DNA of 64,000 nt from Chryseobacterium sp. E1 (GCA_019203745.1 CP078104.1:620001-684000); one strand, 5' to 3'. Positions 1 to 10,341 are shown, counted from the stretch's first letter. The notes: generated by a model from the sequence alone, not told the origin. Translations and numbers: made by a program.

Positions 1-388
1 CAAAAATTCCGGTACCATTCATCAGTAATACAATAGTATCAAATGTTTCCCCGGAAAAATCGAGTATATTTTGGCAAACTGCTTTTCTGATCCCTCTCAG
101 TTGACAAACTTCAATAGATTTCGGAGAAATATCCAGTGCCAATACCTCCAGATTCCTTTCATTTTGAAGGTATAAAGCATGGGAACCGGCTCCAGCCCCG
201 ATATCCAAAGTTTTTCCTTCAGATAGCTGCAATGCCTTTTGCTCAATAGCATTCATTTCTTCAAAATCTCTGAATAAATACTCTACAGGAAGTTCATCCA
301 GCTCGGAAATTGATGTTTCAGTCTGCAGATCTTCAGGATTCTCATTATGATAATAATCCCAGATCGCTCTGCCCATTAAATCTTTCAT
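1..388 (-). CDS. Class I SAM-dependent methyltransferase, 3' part cut by window edge
   Basis: The first 129 codons of a methyltransferase are visible; the gene runs off the left edge. The glycine-rich SAM-binding motif I (LDIGAGAGSH, residues 61-70) is followed by an acidic residue at the end of strand 2 (LALDIS, about residue 86) and by the motif IV-like stretch FDTIVLLMNGTG, which fits a Rossmann methyltransferase. The substrate cannot be told from this part. The start ATG at 388 is the only one before stops. Its neighbour, on the same strand but 300 bases away, is an unrelated flavoprotein. No frameshift is seen here. Confidence 0.8.
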   Translation of the reverse strand, partial: MKDLMGRAIWDYYHNENPEDLQTETSISELDELPVEYLFRDFEEMNAIEQKALQLSEGKTLDIGAGAGSHALYLQNERNLEVLALDISPKSIEVCQLRGIRKAVCQNILDFSGETFDTIVLLMNGTGIF

Positions 389-687
389 GGTGCAAAGATA
401 CAGCTTCAGAAACTAAAGTTCAAAGTTTGAGATCCAGGTTTTTGAGTTCCTTATTATAACGCAATAGATCGCAATTTTTTTGAGGATGCACATATTCTTT
501 TAAGATCGCTAGGCGTTTCACTCAGCAATGAAAAAGTAAATCTCTTAGCTAAATGAAATGCCTTAGCGAACAAAATTATTTTCCAGTCAGATTAAAAAAC
601 TTTGCGGTCCCAGCGTTAAAAAAATAAACTCAGGTTATCCTATTGACTCTTTCTCTTCATGTCTGTCCGCTTGAGATTCATTTTCTG
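389..687. other. Intergenic stretch, no gene seen
   Basis: I see no coding signal here. The stretch contains degenerate TTTGCG/AGCG-type words (for example around 480-520 and 600-630) that resemble the low-complexity interspersed remnants common between flavobacterial genes. No clear hairpin terminator was found. Confidence 0.4.
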
Positions 688-1446
688 CTACGCCTGCTTT
701 CCAGTAAGAGTAAGCATATAGCTCCCAGGAAGTCCAGTTTTCTCTTTTCTCAGATAGGTACGGATCTCTTTTACACTTGAAAATTCACAGGCAACATAAC
801 CAAATTTACTTACCTCAGGAATCTCAATACTTTTTACAATATTTGAAATTTCACTGTTGATCTGAGGTTGTGCATTGTGAAGCCATTTAAAATCAATTTG
901 AGCCTTGGTTTCAAGCAGTTGTTCATCCTCCTTTCCATGAACTTCGATAATACATATACCTTTTGCAGTTTCAGGAAGTGTTTCCAGAATAGCACTCAAA
1001 ACCGGAATGGCTGTAGCATCACCTACCAACAGATACCAGTCTGCCGCAGGATACAGCTCTTTTCCATCCAGGCGCATCATCACTCCTAATTTTGACCCGG
1101 CTTCTGCATTCCTCACCCACTGCGAGGCAGGTCCTCCGTCTCCATGATCTACAAAATCGATTATCAATTCGTTCTTCTCAAAATCAATTCCCCTATGAGT
1201 ATAGGTCCTGATTGCAGGAGCCACTTCTTTCGGAGGATAGATCCACTGGTGATTTTCGTCCAGAGTTGGAAAATGAATTTCATTCAGACCGGCTGGTGGA
1301 ACGGCAATTTTATTATTGTCTCCTATGGTCGTGTTTCTGAACTGCTGTACTTCAGGAGAATAAAGATAAACCCTGATAAAATGATCAGTGATGTATTCTT
1401 TTCTGGTCACTTCGGCAACGATCTGCCCTGATGGAATTTTAGCCAT
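688..1446 (-). CDS. Siderophore-interacting FAD-binding protein (SIP/ViuB family)
   Basis: A 252-residue cytoplasmic flavoprotein of the siderophore-interacting family, which uses NAD(P)H and FAD to reduce Fe(III)-siderophores and release iron. The FAD-binding signature RTYTHR is at residues 80-85, followed by HGDGGPASQW (101-110), the typical SIP FAD-phosphate loop, and VGDATAIP (141-148), which starts the NAD-binding domain. The length is normal for the family and the frame is intact. It lies directly downstream of, and on the same strand as, the IutA-like TonB receptor (about 115 bases between), so the two probably act in one pathway: import across the outer membrane, then reductive release of iron in the cytoplasm. 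Confidence 0.9.
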   Translation of the reverse strand: MAKIPSGQIVAEVTRKEYITDHFIRVYLYSPEVQQFRNTTIGDNNKIAVPPAGLNEIHFPTLDENHQWIYPPKEVAPAIRTYTHRGIDFEKNELIIDFVDHGDGGPASQWVRNAEAGSKLGVMMRLDGKELYPAADWYLLVGDATAIPVLSAILETLPETAKGICIIEVHGKEDEQLLETKAQIDFKWLHNAQPQINSEISNIVKSIEIPEVSKFGYVACEFSSVKEIRTYLRKEKTGLPGSYMLTLTGKQA

Positions 1447-1560
1447 AACTGAAATGTATTTAAAATTAAAATCCGGTTTCCGATCAACATCAGAAACCGG
1501 ATTTGTATAAAGTATTACGATCGGATTAAGATATTGATTTAATATCCTAATCCTATTTTT

Positions 1561-3769
1561 TTAAAACTCAAAGGTGTAAGACAGGTTGAATGTTCTTCCT
1601 CTTCCTTTATAATTGAACAATTCAGGTAATCCGTATGTAGAATATAAGATCTGGGAACGTTTGCTCCATATTGTCTGATAATCCGTATTAAACAGGTTCT
1701 GGATTCCCAGATTGAATTTTCCCCAGCTTAAACGGTATCCTATCATCAGATCGGAAGTATTATAACCTTCAATAACATTATTAAGCTCGTCCTTCTGCTT
1801 GAAATTCTGCAATGACTGGAATCTGAATGACCAGTTCTGAACATTATACCCGATATAAGTTACCAGTTTTGAAGGGGGAGCATTATAAACCTCCTGTTTT
1901 TTCCATTCTCCTTTGTTGTCTACTTCAGATTTGATCAATAGTCCGCTTGCCCCGAAATAAACCCCGTTGTTTAGTGAGTAGGAAACCTCAGCTTCAATCC
2001 CCATATTTCTCAATTTCAGATCATTGACAAGAATCTGGAATGTTTTTCTGTCTACAGCAACCGTTTTATCGGAAGTACTTAAAAATCCGGCCACCTGAGC
2101 CCTGAATCCGCCTCTGTTCACACGATACCCTACTTCAAACTGGTTGGTTTTGATCGCCTGGAGAGGCTGATCTTTTACGTTGATACTTGAAACCACATCC
2201 CAATTGGTTCCGTTTAGCTTATAGGTACCTATTCCATAATATTTAGCAGGATCTGCCAAACTTACCCCTTGGGAGAATGTTCCCCACGCCTGATGCTGTT
2301 CATTGAATTTATATAATAATCCGGCATTGGCTAGAGTCACATTATACGAACTTTCTCCCCGGAATGGCAGATGCCGATTTTCCATAGCCTACAGCAACCT
2401 GTGTCTGCTGTTCTGAACCGATAAAGTCATCTACTTTTACTTTGATATTCTGGTAACGGATTCCTGCGTTGATCTGTAGTTTAGGAAGGATGTTATATTT
2501 TGCCTGTACGTATCCTGCATAACTTTGTGAATGATTGGTAGGATATCTGCCTAAGCTGTATTGGGTCTCATTGATAAGCCCTCCGCTTGACATGGTCTTG
2601 GCAATATTATAAACGGATTGTGTTCCTTCAAACTTTTCAAAGTCTACATCTACTCCGTACGTCACATTCAGCCCACGCCATGATTTTGACAATAAAGCTT
2701 TAAGTCCTGAGTAATAGGTATCCTGCTGTGATGAAGACATATAAGCCATACTTCCTTTTTCAAGCTTCAGATTTCCAGGGAACGGATAGAAACCGAGTTT
2801 TTCACCACGAGTGGCCAACTGTACATAAAGATCCTGACCGCCAAGAATTCCGTTTCCGGTATAGGCTACTGTTCCCATATAGCGTTCCGTTCCTACATTT
2901 TTATCAGAAGAAAAGCCATCTCTCATTTCGAGTAAAGATGCATTTTTTGTAGTGAAAGCGCTCAGATTTTCGCCTAAAAATAAACTTCTGTCACCATTAA
3001 ACTTAGAATTATAATACTGAAGAGAAGCTGTTATTTTATGCTTATTATTAAACTGGTAGCCTCCGGTAGCCAAGATGTCTATCGATTGGTTATACTGAAG
3101 GTCTGTCTGGGTGATATCCGTAAAAAGCTGTTTCTGGTCTGCCCCATAGGCACCGCCATTCTGCTGATAAGCCACTCCCAGTCTTCCGAAGAACTTCTCT
3201 CCTTTTCCTGCAATAGATTGTGCAGCACGGAAATCATGATCATCTTTTCCCATAAACCCTGTACGTACTCCCACCTCGGTTTCACCACTGATTCCTTTTT
3301 TAGAAGGTGTTTTCGTAATAATATTGATGATTCCTCCGGTGGCATTTCCTCCATAGATAGAGCTTGCACCGGAAAGCACTTCAATTCTTTCGATATTAAA
3401 AGGGTCGATAGCATCCAGCTGACGGCTGATCGCACGGATACTGTTCAGAGAAACTCCATCAATCATTACCAAAGCAGATCGTCCTCTCATATTCTGTCCG
3501 TAATTGGTTCTTCCCTGAGGGCCTATATCCATTCCCGGAATCAGGATCGAAAGCATTTCTTTAATAGGAACTCCGTTTTTCGTCTGTTCCTGAATTTTTT
3601 TCTTTCTGTACTACCCAAACCGTACCGGGAATCTCAGAGATTTTTGTAGGCTTTCTGGAAGCTACGATTACGACATCCTCAATACCTCTAGAGGCCACAC
3701 TGTCCTTAACGTTCTGGGAAAATATGACCCCGAAGCCAACAGACCTATGAATGCATAGTGCTTTTTCAT
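1561..3769 (-). CDS. TonB-dependent siderophore receptor, IutA-like (frame broken three times)
   Basis: Outer-membrane beta-barrel receptor of about 735 residues. From the ATG at 3769 a signal peptide reads MKKHYAFIGLLASG then VIFSQ after restoring one G near 3730. The plug follows: SEIPGTVWV (TonB-dependent plug), TNYGQNMRGR, VSLNSIRAISRQLDAIDPFNIERIEV split over residues about 100-125, and GASSIYGGNATGGIINIIT. This pattern closely follows the aerobactin receptor IutA plug. The barrel runs to a C-terminal aromatic strand ending in TFEF. Frame changes lie near 3730 (G run), 3595 (T7, one base too many) and 2360 (GGGG). Function is inferred from plug similarity; the ligand, probably a hydroxamate-citrate siderophore, is not proven. 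The SIP gene follows. Confidence 0.85.
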
Positions 3770-3903
3770 TCTTTCTAATCAAAGTTTTATAATTCAGCAA
3801 AAATAATTTTTATTTAGAAATGATAAAAATAAGAAAAGATGAAATTTTTCACCTTTTCAAAAAAATGTAAGAAAATGAGCCTATAATACCTACCCTCATT
3901 CTA

Positions 3904-3947
3904 TAAAAACGCAAGATCCCAATCCAACAAAAGGACCAGGATCTTGC
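3904..3947 (-). terminator. Rho-independent terminator of the efflux operon
   Basis: GCAAGATCC at 3911-3919 is the perfect complement of GGATCTTGC at 3939-3947. On the minus strand the hairpin is followed by a run of T residues (GCGTTTTTATAG). It sits 20 bases past the stop of the MFS efflux gene. Confidence 0.85.
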
Positions 3948-3966
3948 TGTGAAAAACAAGGTATCT

Positions 3967-5557
3967 TTAGACCGCAGGCCCGGCTGCGTCTTTTATCTCT
4001 TCTAATAATTTTTTCCGCTCACGAAGCCTTCTTCGGGCAATCACAGATTTACCGCCAAGCACTCTTACAAATCTGAAGTACTGGAATCGTTTTGCCCCAA
4101 AGTGGTGAGTTGCCACATAGAACAATACTCCAAAACCAGCCAGAATAATATATCCGAATATCTTTTTAGTGGCAATAATGACGGCATTAAGCTGAATGGC
4201 TTTCATATTGGCAGCAACATTCTGAGGGCTCACCGTCATTCCATCCATATATACTGCAAGATCGCCAATAGCTGTCACCTGAAAACGGTACTGGAACCAG
4301 GAATATAAGGTTGAAAAGATTCCTACTGCCAGGAATGTTCTCCAAACCAATACCAGCCCGATCGCAGCAAGCATTTCGTCCATCTCAAGCTTATCCAGGG
4401 TATAAAACCATACGGAAATAAACAGAGAACACATTCCGTAACCTTTTAAGAACATGGGAAGATACCAGTTGTCATAGCTGAATTCCAGTACCATGGAAAA
4501 GTACATAATAATCGCATAACCCATCATTCCTGCAAAGCCTGAGAAAATATACATTTTCAGCGGTTTTTCTTTTTAAACCAGAAAACAGCAATAATTCCGG
4601 CTACTATAATCCCAGGGACCATCAGGACGCTAAGTCTGGCATTCGTCAGCTGGTCATATCCCAATACTCCTACTGCAAAAGTATTCTGAATGGAAGCAGT
4701 ACCCAGAAACATTCCCAGCCAGAACAACATAAACAACCCGTGCTGTACATTGTTTTTGGTAAATATTTTGAATGAAAGATAAGGCCTTTTTAAAGTCAGC
4801 TGACGGATGGAGAGCAATGCAAAGCTCACAAAAGCTGCAATACTTGCATTAATGATATTCTTTGAATTCAGCCAGTCCTGCTGTCTCCCGAATGAATAGA
4901 CATAAGCAGAAAACATAAAGGTTGATATGAAAAGTAGGATACTCAGCCAGTCGATATAATGTAACGGAACTTTCAGTGCAAAGTATTTGTTATGCATAAA
5001 AATCCAGTGTATCAATGCCAGCATAAAGCATAGAACCGAAGTGAAAAGGTAGAACTGCTGCCAGTTGTAAAGGAGTGAAAATTCAGCAGCATAATACACT
5101 GCCACCTGGTTCATCACCAAGACAAATGTATAGAATACGCCATAAAACATCCCCGGTTTCCGATCATTACCATCAATGGGAGAAACAGCTCTATCGTCAC
5201 CATCATTTTCATAAATCCGATGAACAAAGAAGTAGCTACAAAAACCATTGGCTGTAAAGTTGTTGCATTAATATAGCTCATCAATCCCAACAAGACCAGT
5301 AAGAGTACCATTTTGTCTCTTACCTTAAATCTCATCTTGATTCTGATGACAACAGGCATACAGGCCCCCATCCCGATTGTGGTTGCATAATTCGCCCACA
5401 TAAAATATTCCGTCATTGCTCCGGTACCACTCACCAGATGGCTGATATTCCCTGTATACACCCCACCGAGCGGCATCACTACTGCAAGCAGCAATACGAT
5501 CAGCAGAAGCTGTACAGGTTTGGGTACCCAGTCGCTATATAATCCTTTGTTGTACAT
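3967..5557 (-). CDS. MFS multidrug efflux permease, DHA2-like (EmrB/QacA type), two frame breaks
   Basis: Inner-membrane proton-driven exporter, about 530 residues with about 14 hydrophobic segments, the DHA2 layout. It is read in three pieces: 5557-5114, 5150-4557 and 4554-3967. The second join is clear: near 4562 an A5 run must be A6, giving FKKKPLKMYIFSG. The first join lies near 5140. The protein begins VPKPVQLLLIVLLL and ends with a basic tail (RRRLRERKK) in the cytoplasm. It is the last gene of an operon with HlyD- and TolC-type partners, so it should form a tripartite pump spanning both membranes. The substrate is unknown. Not the RND type: no large periplasmic loops. Confidence 0.85.
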
Positions 5558-5564
5558 GTTGAAT

Positions 5565-5604
5565 TTAGAAGTTAGAGGTTAGAAACTAGAAGCTAGTGGC
5601 TGAA
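5565..5604. repeat. Degenerate TTAGAAG tandem words in operon spacer
   Basis: The 110-base gap between the HlyD and MFS genes starts with imperfect 7-base words (TTAGAAG, TTAGAGG, TTAGAAA, CTAGAAG, CTAGTGG) and continues with T-rich AATCTTT words. It looks like an interspersed low-complexity spacer; no promoter is evident. Confidence 0.4.
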
Positions 5605-5666
5605 AGTTTTCAGCTTAACTTTTGTATTTTCCAATCTTTTAATCTTTCAATGATTAAATCTTTAAA

Positions 5667-6781
5667 TTACTGACTGATATTCACATTCATATTCATTCCG
5701 GCGCTCAGCTTATCCAGATTTTCTTTTTTGTTGGAAGCGGTAAACTCAATTCTTACCGGGATTCTTTGCTGTACTTTAATGAAGTTTCCGGTAGAGTTAT
5801 CTGTAGGTACATTTGAATATCTTGATCCTGTAGCCGCAGAAACAGCCGTTACCACACCTTCAAATTTTTGTCCGCCTAAAGCGTCTGCCGTCATCGATAT
5901 TTTCTCTCCTACTTTGATGTTTGGCATCTGGCTTTCCAGGAAATTGGCAGTTACCCATTTCTGACCATTCAGAACAATGGTTGCTACCTGTTGCCCGGGC
6001 TGGATCAGTTGTCCTTCAGAAATCGTTCTTCTTCCCATCACTCCGTCATACGGCGCAGTGATCACCGTATAGGAAAGGTTGATTCTTGCCATATCCAGTG
6101 CAGATTTTGTTCTTTTGATCTCAGCATCGTTGATCCCTAACCTGCTTTTCACTTCTGTAGTAGAAAGGCTGGCAGATTGTTTCTGATTCACTAAGGTTTC
6201 ATAAGCTGCCTTTTGAGCATCATATTCGGTTTTTACCTGATCATACTGCTGTCTTGTCACTGCTTCTGCAGCCAAAAGATTTTTATATCGGCTCAGATTC
6301 TGTTCTGCATTCCAAAGTCTTGCTTTAGCTCCTGCAATATTAGACTGCATCACATTGATATTGTTTGAAACAGTATTTACTGAAGAGCTGGTTGCTGTTT
6401 TCTGAGCCATTGCGTTTTGGTATGCTGCTTCAGCCTGTCCCAGTTGGGTAAGAATTTCACGCTCATCCAGAATGACCAGCGTATCTCCTTTTTTACTCTC
6501 TGGTGTTCAATAAATTTAATTTCTTTGATGTAAGCAGAAACCCTGGTATTGATGGGATTGATGAATTCCTCTACCTGTGCCGCTTCCGTATAAGTTTTAT
6601 TTCCGATATGGAAATATTCACGGATCAGCCAGAATAATCCGAACCCGATCACCAGAAAAACGATGATATTTGAAATGATTGCTCTGACTTTATTGGTTTT
6701 ATTTTTCTTTTTATTTCCCTCTCCGCCTGTTCTGGCAGGAGTTGGATTTGTATTTTGAGTAGTTTGTTCCTTGTTTTCCAT
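5667..6781 (-). CDS. HlyD/EmrA-family membrane fusion protein (one frame break)
   Basis: Periplasmic adaptor of the efflux pump, about 371 residues. A basic, low-complexity cytoplasmic N-terminus is followed by one membrane anchor (IISNIIVFLVIGFGLFWLI, about residues 35-53), a biotinyl-lipoyl half-motif, a long coiled coil (QSNIAGAKARLWNAEQNLSR onward) and the second half-motif SYTVITAPYDGVMGRR, then the beta-barrel region. The join lies at about 6495, where VKK GDTLVILDE is recovered by one base. It is 24 bases downstream of the TolC-like gene and upstream of the MFS permease. The single N-terminal anchor matches EmrA rather than lipoprotein adaptors. Confidence 0.87.
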
Positions 6782-6805
6782 TGTGTTGATTTTCAGTTTA
6801 AAAAA

Positions 6806-8115
6806 TTAAAGAGTTCCGGTAGATTTCAAAAGATTGTAATATTGGTACAAAACATTGATCTCAGCATTTGCATAATCCAATTCTGACTGCAGTTTCTGGT
6901 TCTGTGCATCTATCATTTCTGCCTGTACTGCCAGTTGATTCAGGTATTTAGCTTCAGTAATCTTATAGTTTTCTTCAGCCAGTCTTTTGGAATCATTCAG
7001 GATATCAGCCTGCTGAATAGCTTCCTGGTATTTTGTATAGGCAGCATTTACGCCCATATCTACATTCTGCTGTACCAGTGTCATTGCATCATTGGCCTGG
7101 GTCTTTTGCAGTTCACCTACTTTTACTTTTTCCTTTGTTCTATACAGGTTATCAATATTATAGCTAAGAGAAACCCCAGTCTGCCATCCTCCTGAATACA
7201 TATCCAGAACAGGATTCCTTGTAGTTATAGGTCTTTGCAGGGTATATCCTCCAAATCCTGCCACTGTGGGCATATTATCTGTTTTTATAATCTCAATATT
7301 CTTATCTGCTACATCCATGTTCTTTTTGGCAGACTTCAGTAAAGGATTACTTTCATGGGCAAGGTCTGTATAATATTCCATACCAATACCGGATTCTTTA
7401 TTCTCTAAACTTTCCGTAGGGATAATTTCAGTATCCGCAGATAAGCCTAAAGCAATGCTTAAATTATAATTAAGGATTTTTTTATTGTTTGACAGGGTAA
7501 GAATTCCCTGATCCAGGTTTTTGATAGCAAGTTCACCACGAATTACCTCGTTTCTGGTTACCATTCCCTGCTGATAGAATTTCTGAATATTCTTAAGACG
7601 TTCCTGAGCCAGCTTTTTATTGTTTTGGAATACTTCTTCCTGGTTGATGATCTTATATACATCCAGGTAGTTGGAAATTACTAAAAATTTAACGTCCTGT
7701 TTGTTTTTCTCCAGATCCAGTTCAGAAAGCTGCTCACGGAGTCCGGCCATTTCAATAGACTTGTTTACCAATCCTCCCTTAAAGATCAGCTGGGTAGCCT
7801 GTACGGCATAAGAACTTCCGTAATGAGGCATCGGAATCTTTGTTGAATTTGAAAAGTCTTTATCAATAGCTACCGCATCCCCAAGTAGAACTGGCTTGTA
7901 GAAGCCGTAATGGTGGGTAGTTTCTGAAGTTTGGCAACATTGATGTTCTGTTTGGCAATATCAATATTCCGGTCAGAAACTTTTAACTGCTGATGATTCT
8001 GAACAGCCATCTCGGCTACCTCACCTACGGTCATCTGTTTGATCTGTTGTGAAAAAAACAGCGCAGGAAAAGCTGCTATCAAAACTGATAGTGCTGTTTT
8101 TATTTTCTGTGTCAT
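6806..8115 (-). CDS. TolC-family outer-membrane efflux protein (one frame break)
   Basis: Outer-membrane factor of about 436 residues. It has a signal peptide (ALSVLIAAFPALFFSQQ), then two TolC repeats rich in helices: LKVSDRNIDIAKQNINVAKL in the first part and TKEKVKVGELQKTQANDAM and ADILNDSKRLAEENYKITEA in the second. The frame changes between 7870 and 7831. It is the first gene of the pump operon, expressed from the promoter at 8136-8165 next to the araC-type gene. The order TolC-HlyD-MFS on one strand is a standard Bacteroidota drug-efflux arrangement. Confidence 0.87.
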
Positions 8116-8135
8116 TTTACCTTGTTTTACAGATG

Positions 8136-8165
8136 CAAAGTTAGGTGAACCACAAAATCAATCAA
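8136..8165 (-). promoter_or_regulatory. Promoter of the efflux operon
   Basis: On the minus strand TTG (8165-8163) is followed after 19 bases by TAACTTTG (8143-8136), a full match to the Bacteroidota TTG-N19-21-TAnnTTTG promoter. The TolC-like gene starts 20 bases downstream. Confidence 0.75.
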
Positions 8166-8175
8166 ATGTTTGATT
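8160..8175. promoter_or_regulatory. Palindrome AATCAAA-TG-TTTGATT overlapping the -33 element
   Basis: Two perfect 7-base arms separated by two bases overlap the TTG of the efflux promoter. Its position suits a repressor or activator site, perhaps for the neighbouring AraC-type regulator. The role is inferred from position only; it also lies just past the regulator gene's stop. Confidence 0.5.
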
Positions 8176-8204
8176 TTTGGAAAAAGATGTTCAAATGTAG
8201 GATT

Positions 8205-9048
8205 TTAGTTTTCGAACTGATGTCTGTATTGTCTGGGGCTTACTTCCAGATGTTTTTAAAAAAGTGAGAAAATGCATATTGATCGCTAAACCCAAGGATT
8301 GATGAAATCTCAGATACCGGTTTATTAGACGAGTTTAGAAGCACCTTCGCTTCATTGATTACAATTAAAGCAATAATATGGCTCGCTGTTTTTCCTGTCA
8401 CCTCCTTCACCACTGATGAAAGATGTCTGGTTGTAATTGATTGCCGCTCGGCATAAAACTCCACCGTTCTCTCCGTAAGATGATATTTTGCAAGATCGGT
8501 AAGAAATACAAATACAATCTCTTCCTGTCTTGACATCTGATTCATCGAATTATTATCTTCTTTAGATATGATCCCTGCCATCTGATAGCAAAAAACGGAG
8601 AAAAGATGCTCTACCATTTCTTTTTATAAAGCATTTCGGTCTCAGAATCCAGAATATATTTCAGGAAATTGACACTTTTCCAGACCACTTCCATTTCACT
8701 TTCCGGGAAAGGCACCCCTCTGTTCATCTGCTGCCTGAAATAACGATAGGTAATAAGACGGTTAAATTTCAGTGATAAAGCAGAGATAAATTCTCTTTTA
8801 TAAGAAACCATCCGGGACTGGAAATCATCACTTACTGACACTACTTCATAAATGGTCTGAGGATCTGTTACCATAAACATATTGGCAGAAACCTCCAGAT
8901 CACTGAAATGCTGACGAAGTTTTATAGTACCTGATTTAATGAAGATGAAAGCCGGGTTATCCGGACGGAAAGGTTTATCCACAGCAATTCTTTCGAAAAT
9001 GTTCCTTTCCGTAAAAATATCAACACCAAACTTTTCCAGGGCAGACAT
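8205..9048 (-). CDS. AraC-family transcriptional regulator of the efflux operon (two frame breaks)
   Basis: About 281 residues: an N-terminal cupin-like ligand-sensing part (PAFIFIKSGTIKLRQHF) and a C-terminal double helix-turn-helix. In the second part, ITTRHLSSVVKEVTG and PVSEISSILGFSDQYAFSHF are typical AraC helices. Frame breaks lie near 8620 (between LYKK and the next part) and near 8262, where A5 must be A6; the repaired end reads HLEVSPRQYRHQFEN with a stop at 8205. It stands 90 bases upstream of the pump genes on the same strand and probably controls them. Its own -7 box ends only four bases before the ATG. Confidence 0.87.
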
Positions 9049-9052
9049 GGCA

Positions 9053-9083
9053 CAAATGTAAGCAATCTTCCGAGTGATTACAA
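9053..9083 (-). promoter_or_regulatory. Promoter of the AraC-type regulator, almost leaderless
   Basis: On the minus strand TTG (9083-9081), 20 bases, then TACATTTG (9060-9053), followed four bases later by the ATG at 9048. This is a perfect consensus promoter and places the transcript start at or next to the first codon. Confidence 0.7.
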
Positions 9084-9121
9084 AATTTTATTATTTTAGC
9101 GATTATCAAATTCATGTTCCT

Positions 9122-9607
9122 ATGAGAAAGGTTGATTTATTATTTGCAGAGTACAGCAAAAGCCATAGAAACGCAACCAATAAGTTGATTCACTGGATCT
9201 GTGTGCCTTTGATTTTCTGGACGATCCTTGGGTTTGTTTCTCTTATTCCCGCTCCTCACCTGTGCATTTCCTATTTCGGCTGTATCAGTATTGTAAGCAG
9301 TATTACAGTGGTTCTTATTACTCTGTTTTACCTTAGGTTATCATTACGCATCAGTATTATTATGCTCATTCTGACAGCAGCTACGGAACATTTCATTTAT
9401 CTTACCAATATCTATTTTGAAAAACAATCATGGATGGTCTATCTTGCCGTTTTTGTGGTTACATGGATCTTACAGTTCATAGGTCATAAGATCGAAGGGA
9501 AAAAGCCTTCGTTCCTTAAAGATCTGCAGTTTTTGCTGGTAGGACCGATCTGGCTTTTGAGTTTTATTCTGAAAAAACAGGGATCAGATATTAAGCAGCT
9601 TCTGTGA
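9122..9607 (+). CDS. DUF962 / Mpo1-like membrane protein
   Basis: A 161-residue integral membrane protein. The N-terminus (DLLFAEYSKSHRNATNKLIH) carries the conserved YxxxH...N..IH pattern of the DUF962 family, whose yeast member Mpo1 is an Fe-dependent dioxygenase acting on 2-hydroxy fatty acids. About four hydrophobic segments follow, with HFIYL in the middle and QFIGHKIEGKKPS near the end, again conserved histidines. I chose the ATG at 9122 because the family motif starts at once; the in-frame ATG at 9074 would add 16 unrelated residues and overlap the divergent regulator promoter. The bacterial substrate is not known. Confidence 0.8.
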   Translation: MRKVDLLFAEYSKSHRNATNKLIHWICVPLIFWTILGFVSLIPAPHLCISYFGCISIVSSITVVLITLFYLRLSLRISIIMLILTAATEHFIYLTNIYFEKQSWMVYLAVFVVTWILQFIGHKIEGKKPSFLKDLQFLLVGPIWLLSFILKKQGSDIKQLL

Positions 9608-9660
9608 TTTTCTTTGCAAGAAATTGATTTAGTATTAAATAGATTCTGTAGATTATTTTA

Positions 9661-9699
9661 TATCGCTCGCAAAATTAGCAGATTGCGCAGATTTTTTTC
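9661..9699 (-). repeat. TCTGCG-type interspersed repeat, copy 1
   Basis: Read on the minus strand this is AAATCTGCGCAATCTGC followed by TAATTTTGCGAGCGA. It belongs to the same repeat family as 10246-10278, 10342-10379 and 22968-22998, whose common pattern is AATCTGCGTAATCTGCG-N-ATC-GCGAG. Confidence 0.65.
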
Positions 9700-9802
9700 A
9701 TCATTCTTTAAGTTACAACAATTACTGATTTACGATAATAAATATATTTTAGCTGTATTAGATAACTCTAATAAATAGTATATTTAATCAAAATAAAAAC
9801 AA

Positions 9803-10180
9803 ATGACTGAAAATGAAATTTCTTATATCGTAAGAAAATGTATCTTCAATGTATATAATCATTTAGGACCAGGCTTACTTGAAATTGTATATCAAAAAAT
9901 TTTAATTTACGAACTTGAAGAAAACGGGTTGAATGTTAAATCAGAAATAGAAATCCCTATTTTCTATGATGATAAAAAATTCGATTTTAATTTCAGACTT
10001 GATATTTTGGTTGAAGATAAAGTAGTTCTAGAGCTTAAATCAGTAAAAGGTCTTGAAGATATACACTTCAAACAGATACACACATATCTGAAACTATCCA
10101 ATAAAAAACTGGGATTACTGGTCAATTTTAACACTACTAATATACTAGATGGAATAAAAAGAGTGGTTAATAATCTTTAA
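9803..10180 (+). CDS. GxxExxY protein, PD-(D/E)XK nuclease-like
   Basis: A 125-residue intact protein of the GxxExxY family. The name-giving motif GLLEIVY is at residues 24-30 in GPGLLEIVYQ. A PD-(D/E)XK-type core follows: FRLDILV (D67) and VVLELKSVKG (E77, K79), then Q91 in the helix QIHTYL, the arrangement of a restriction-endonuclease-like fold. The cellular role of the family is not established. It is free-standing and is flanked on both sides by copies of a TCTGCG-type repeat, one on the left and two on the right, which suggests a link between gene and repeat. Codon use is more AT-rich than in its neighbours, so horizontal gain is possible. Confidence 0.88.
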   Translation: MTENEISYIVRKCIFNVYNHLGPGLLEIVYQKILIYELEENGLNVKSEIEIPIFYDDKKFDFNFRLDILVEDKVVLELKSVKGLEDIHFKQIHTYLKLSNKKLGLLVNFNTTNILDGIKRVVNNL

Positions 10181-10245
10181 CTCTTCTTTAGATCAATATC
10201 ATCAAACTGTTCAAAAAAATAATTATTTTTTTAATTTTTGCATCA

Positions 10246-10278
10246 AAATCTGCGTAATTTGCGAGATCAGCGAGAAAG
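10246..10278 (+). repeat. TCTGCG-type interspersed repeat, copy 2
   Basis: AAATCTGCGTAATTTGCGAG followed by ATCAGCGAGAAA. It is in the opposite orientation to copies 1 and 3. It lies 66 bases after the GxxExxY stop. Confidence 0.65.
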
Positions 10279-10341
10279 AACACACTCCAAAGATACTCTA
10301 ATACTGTTAAATTCAAACAGATCACAATGACCTTATAATTA

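Noticed and set aside
3038..3649. 203-codon plus-strand open frame
   Set aside because: It lies entirely antisense to the TonB receptor, whose plug and barrel motifs are clear on the other strand, and has no recognisable domain.
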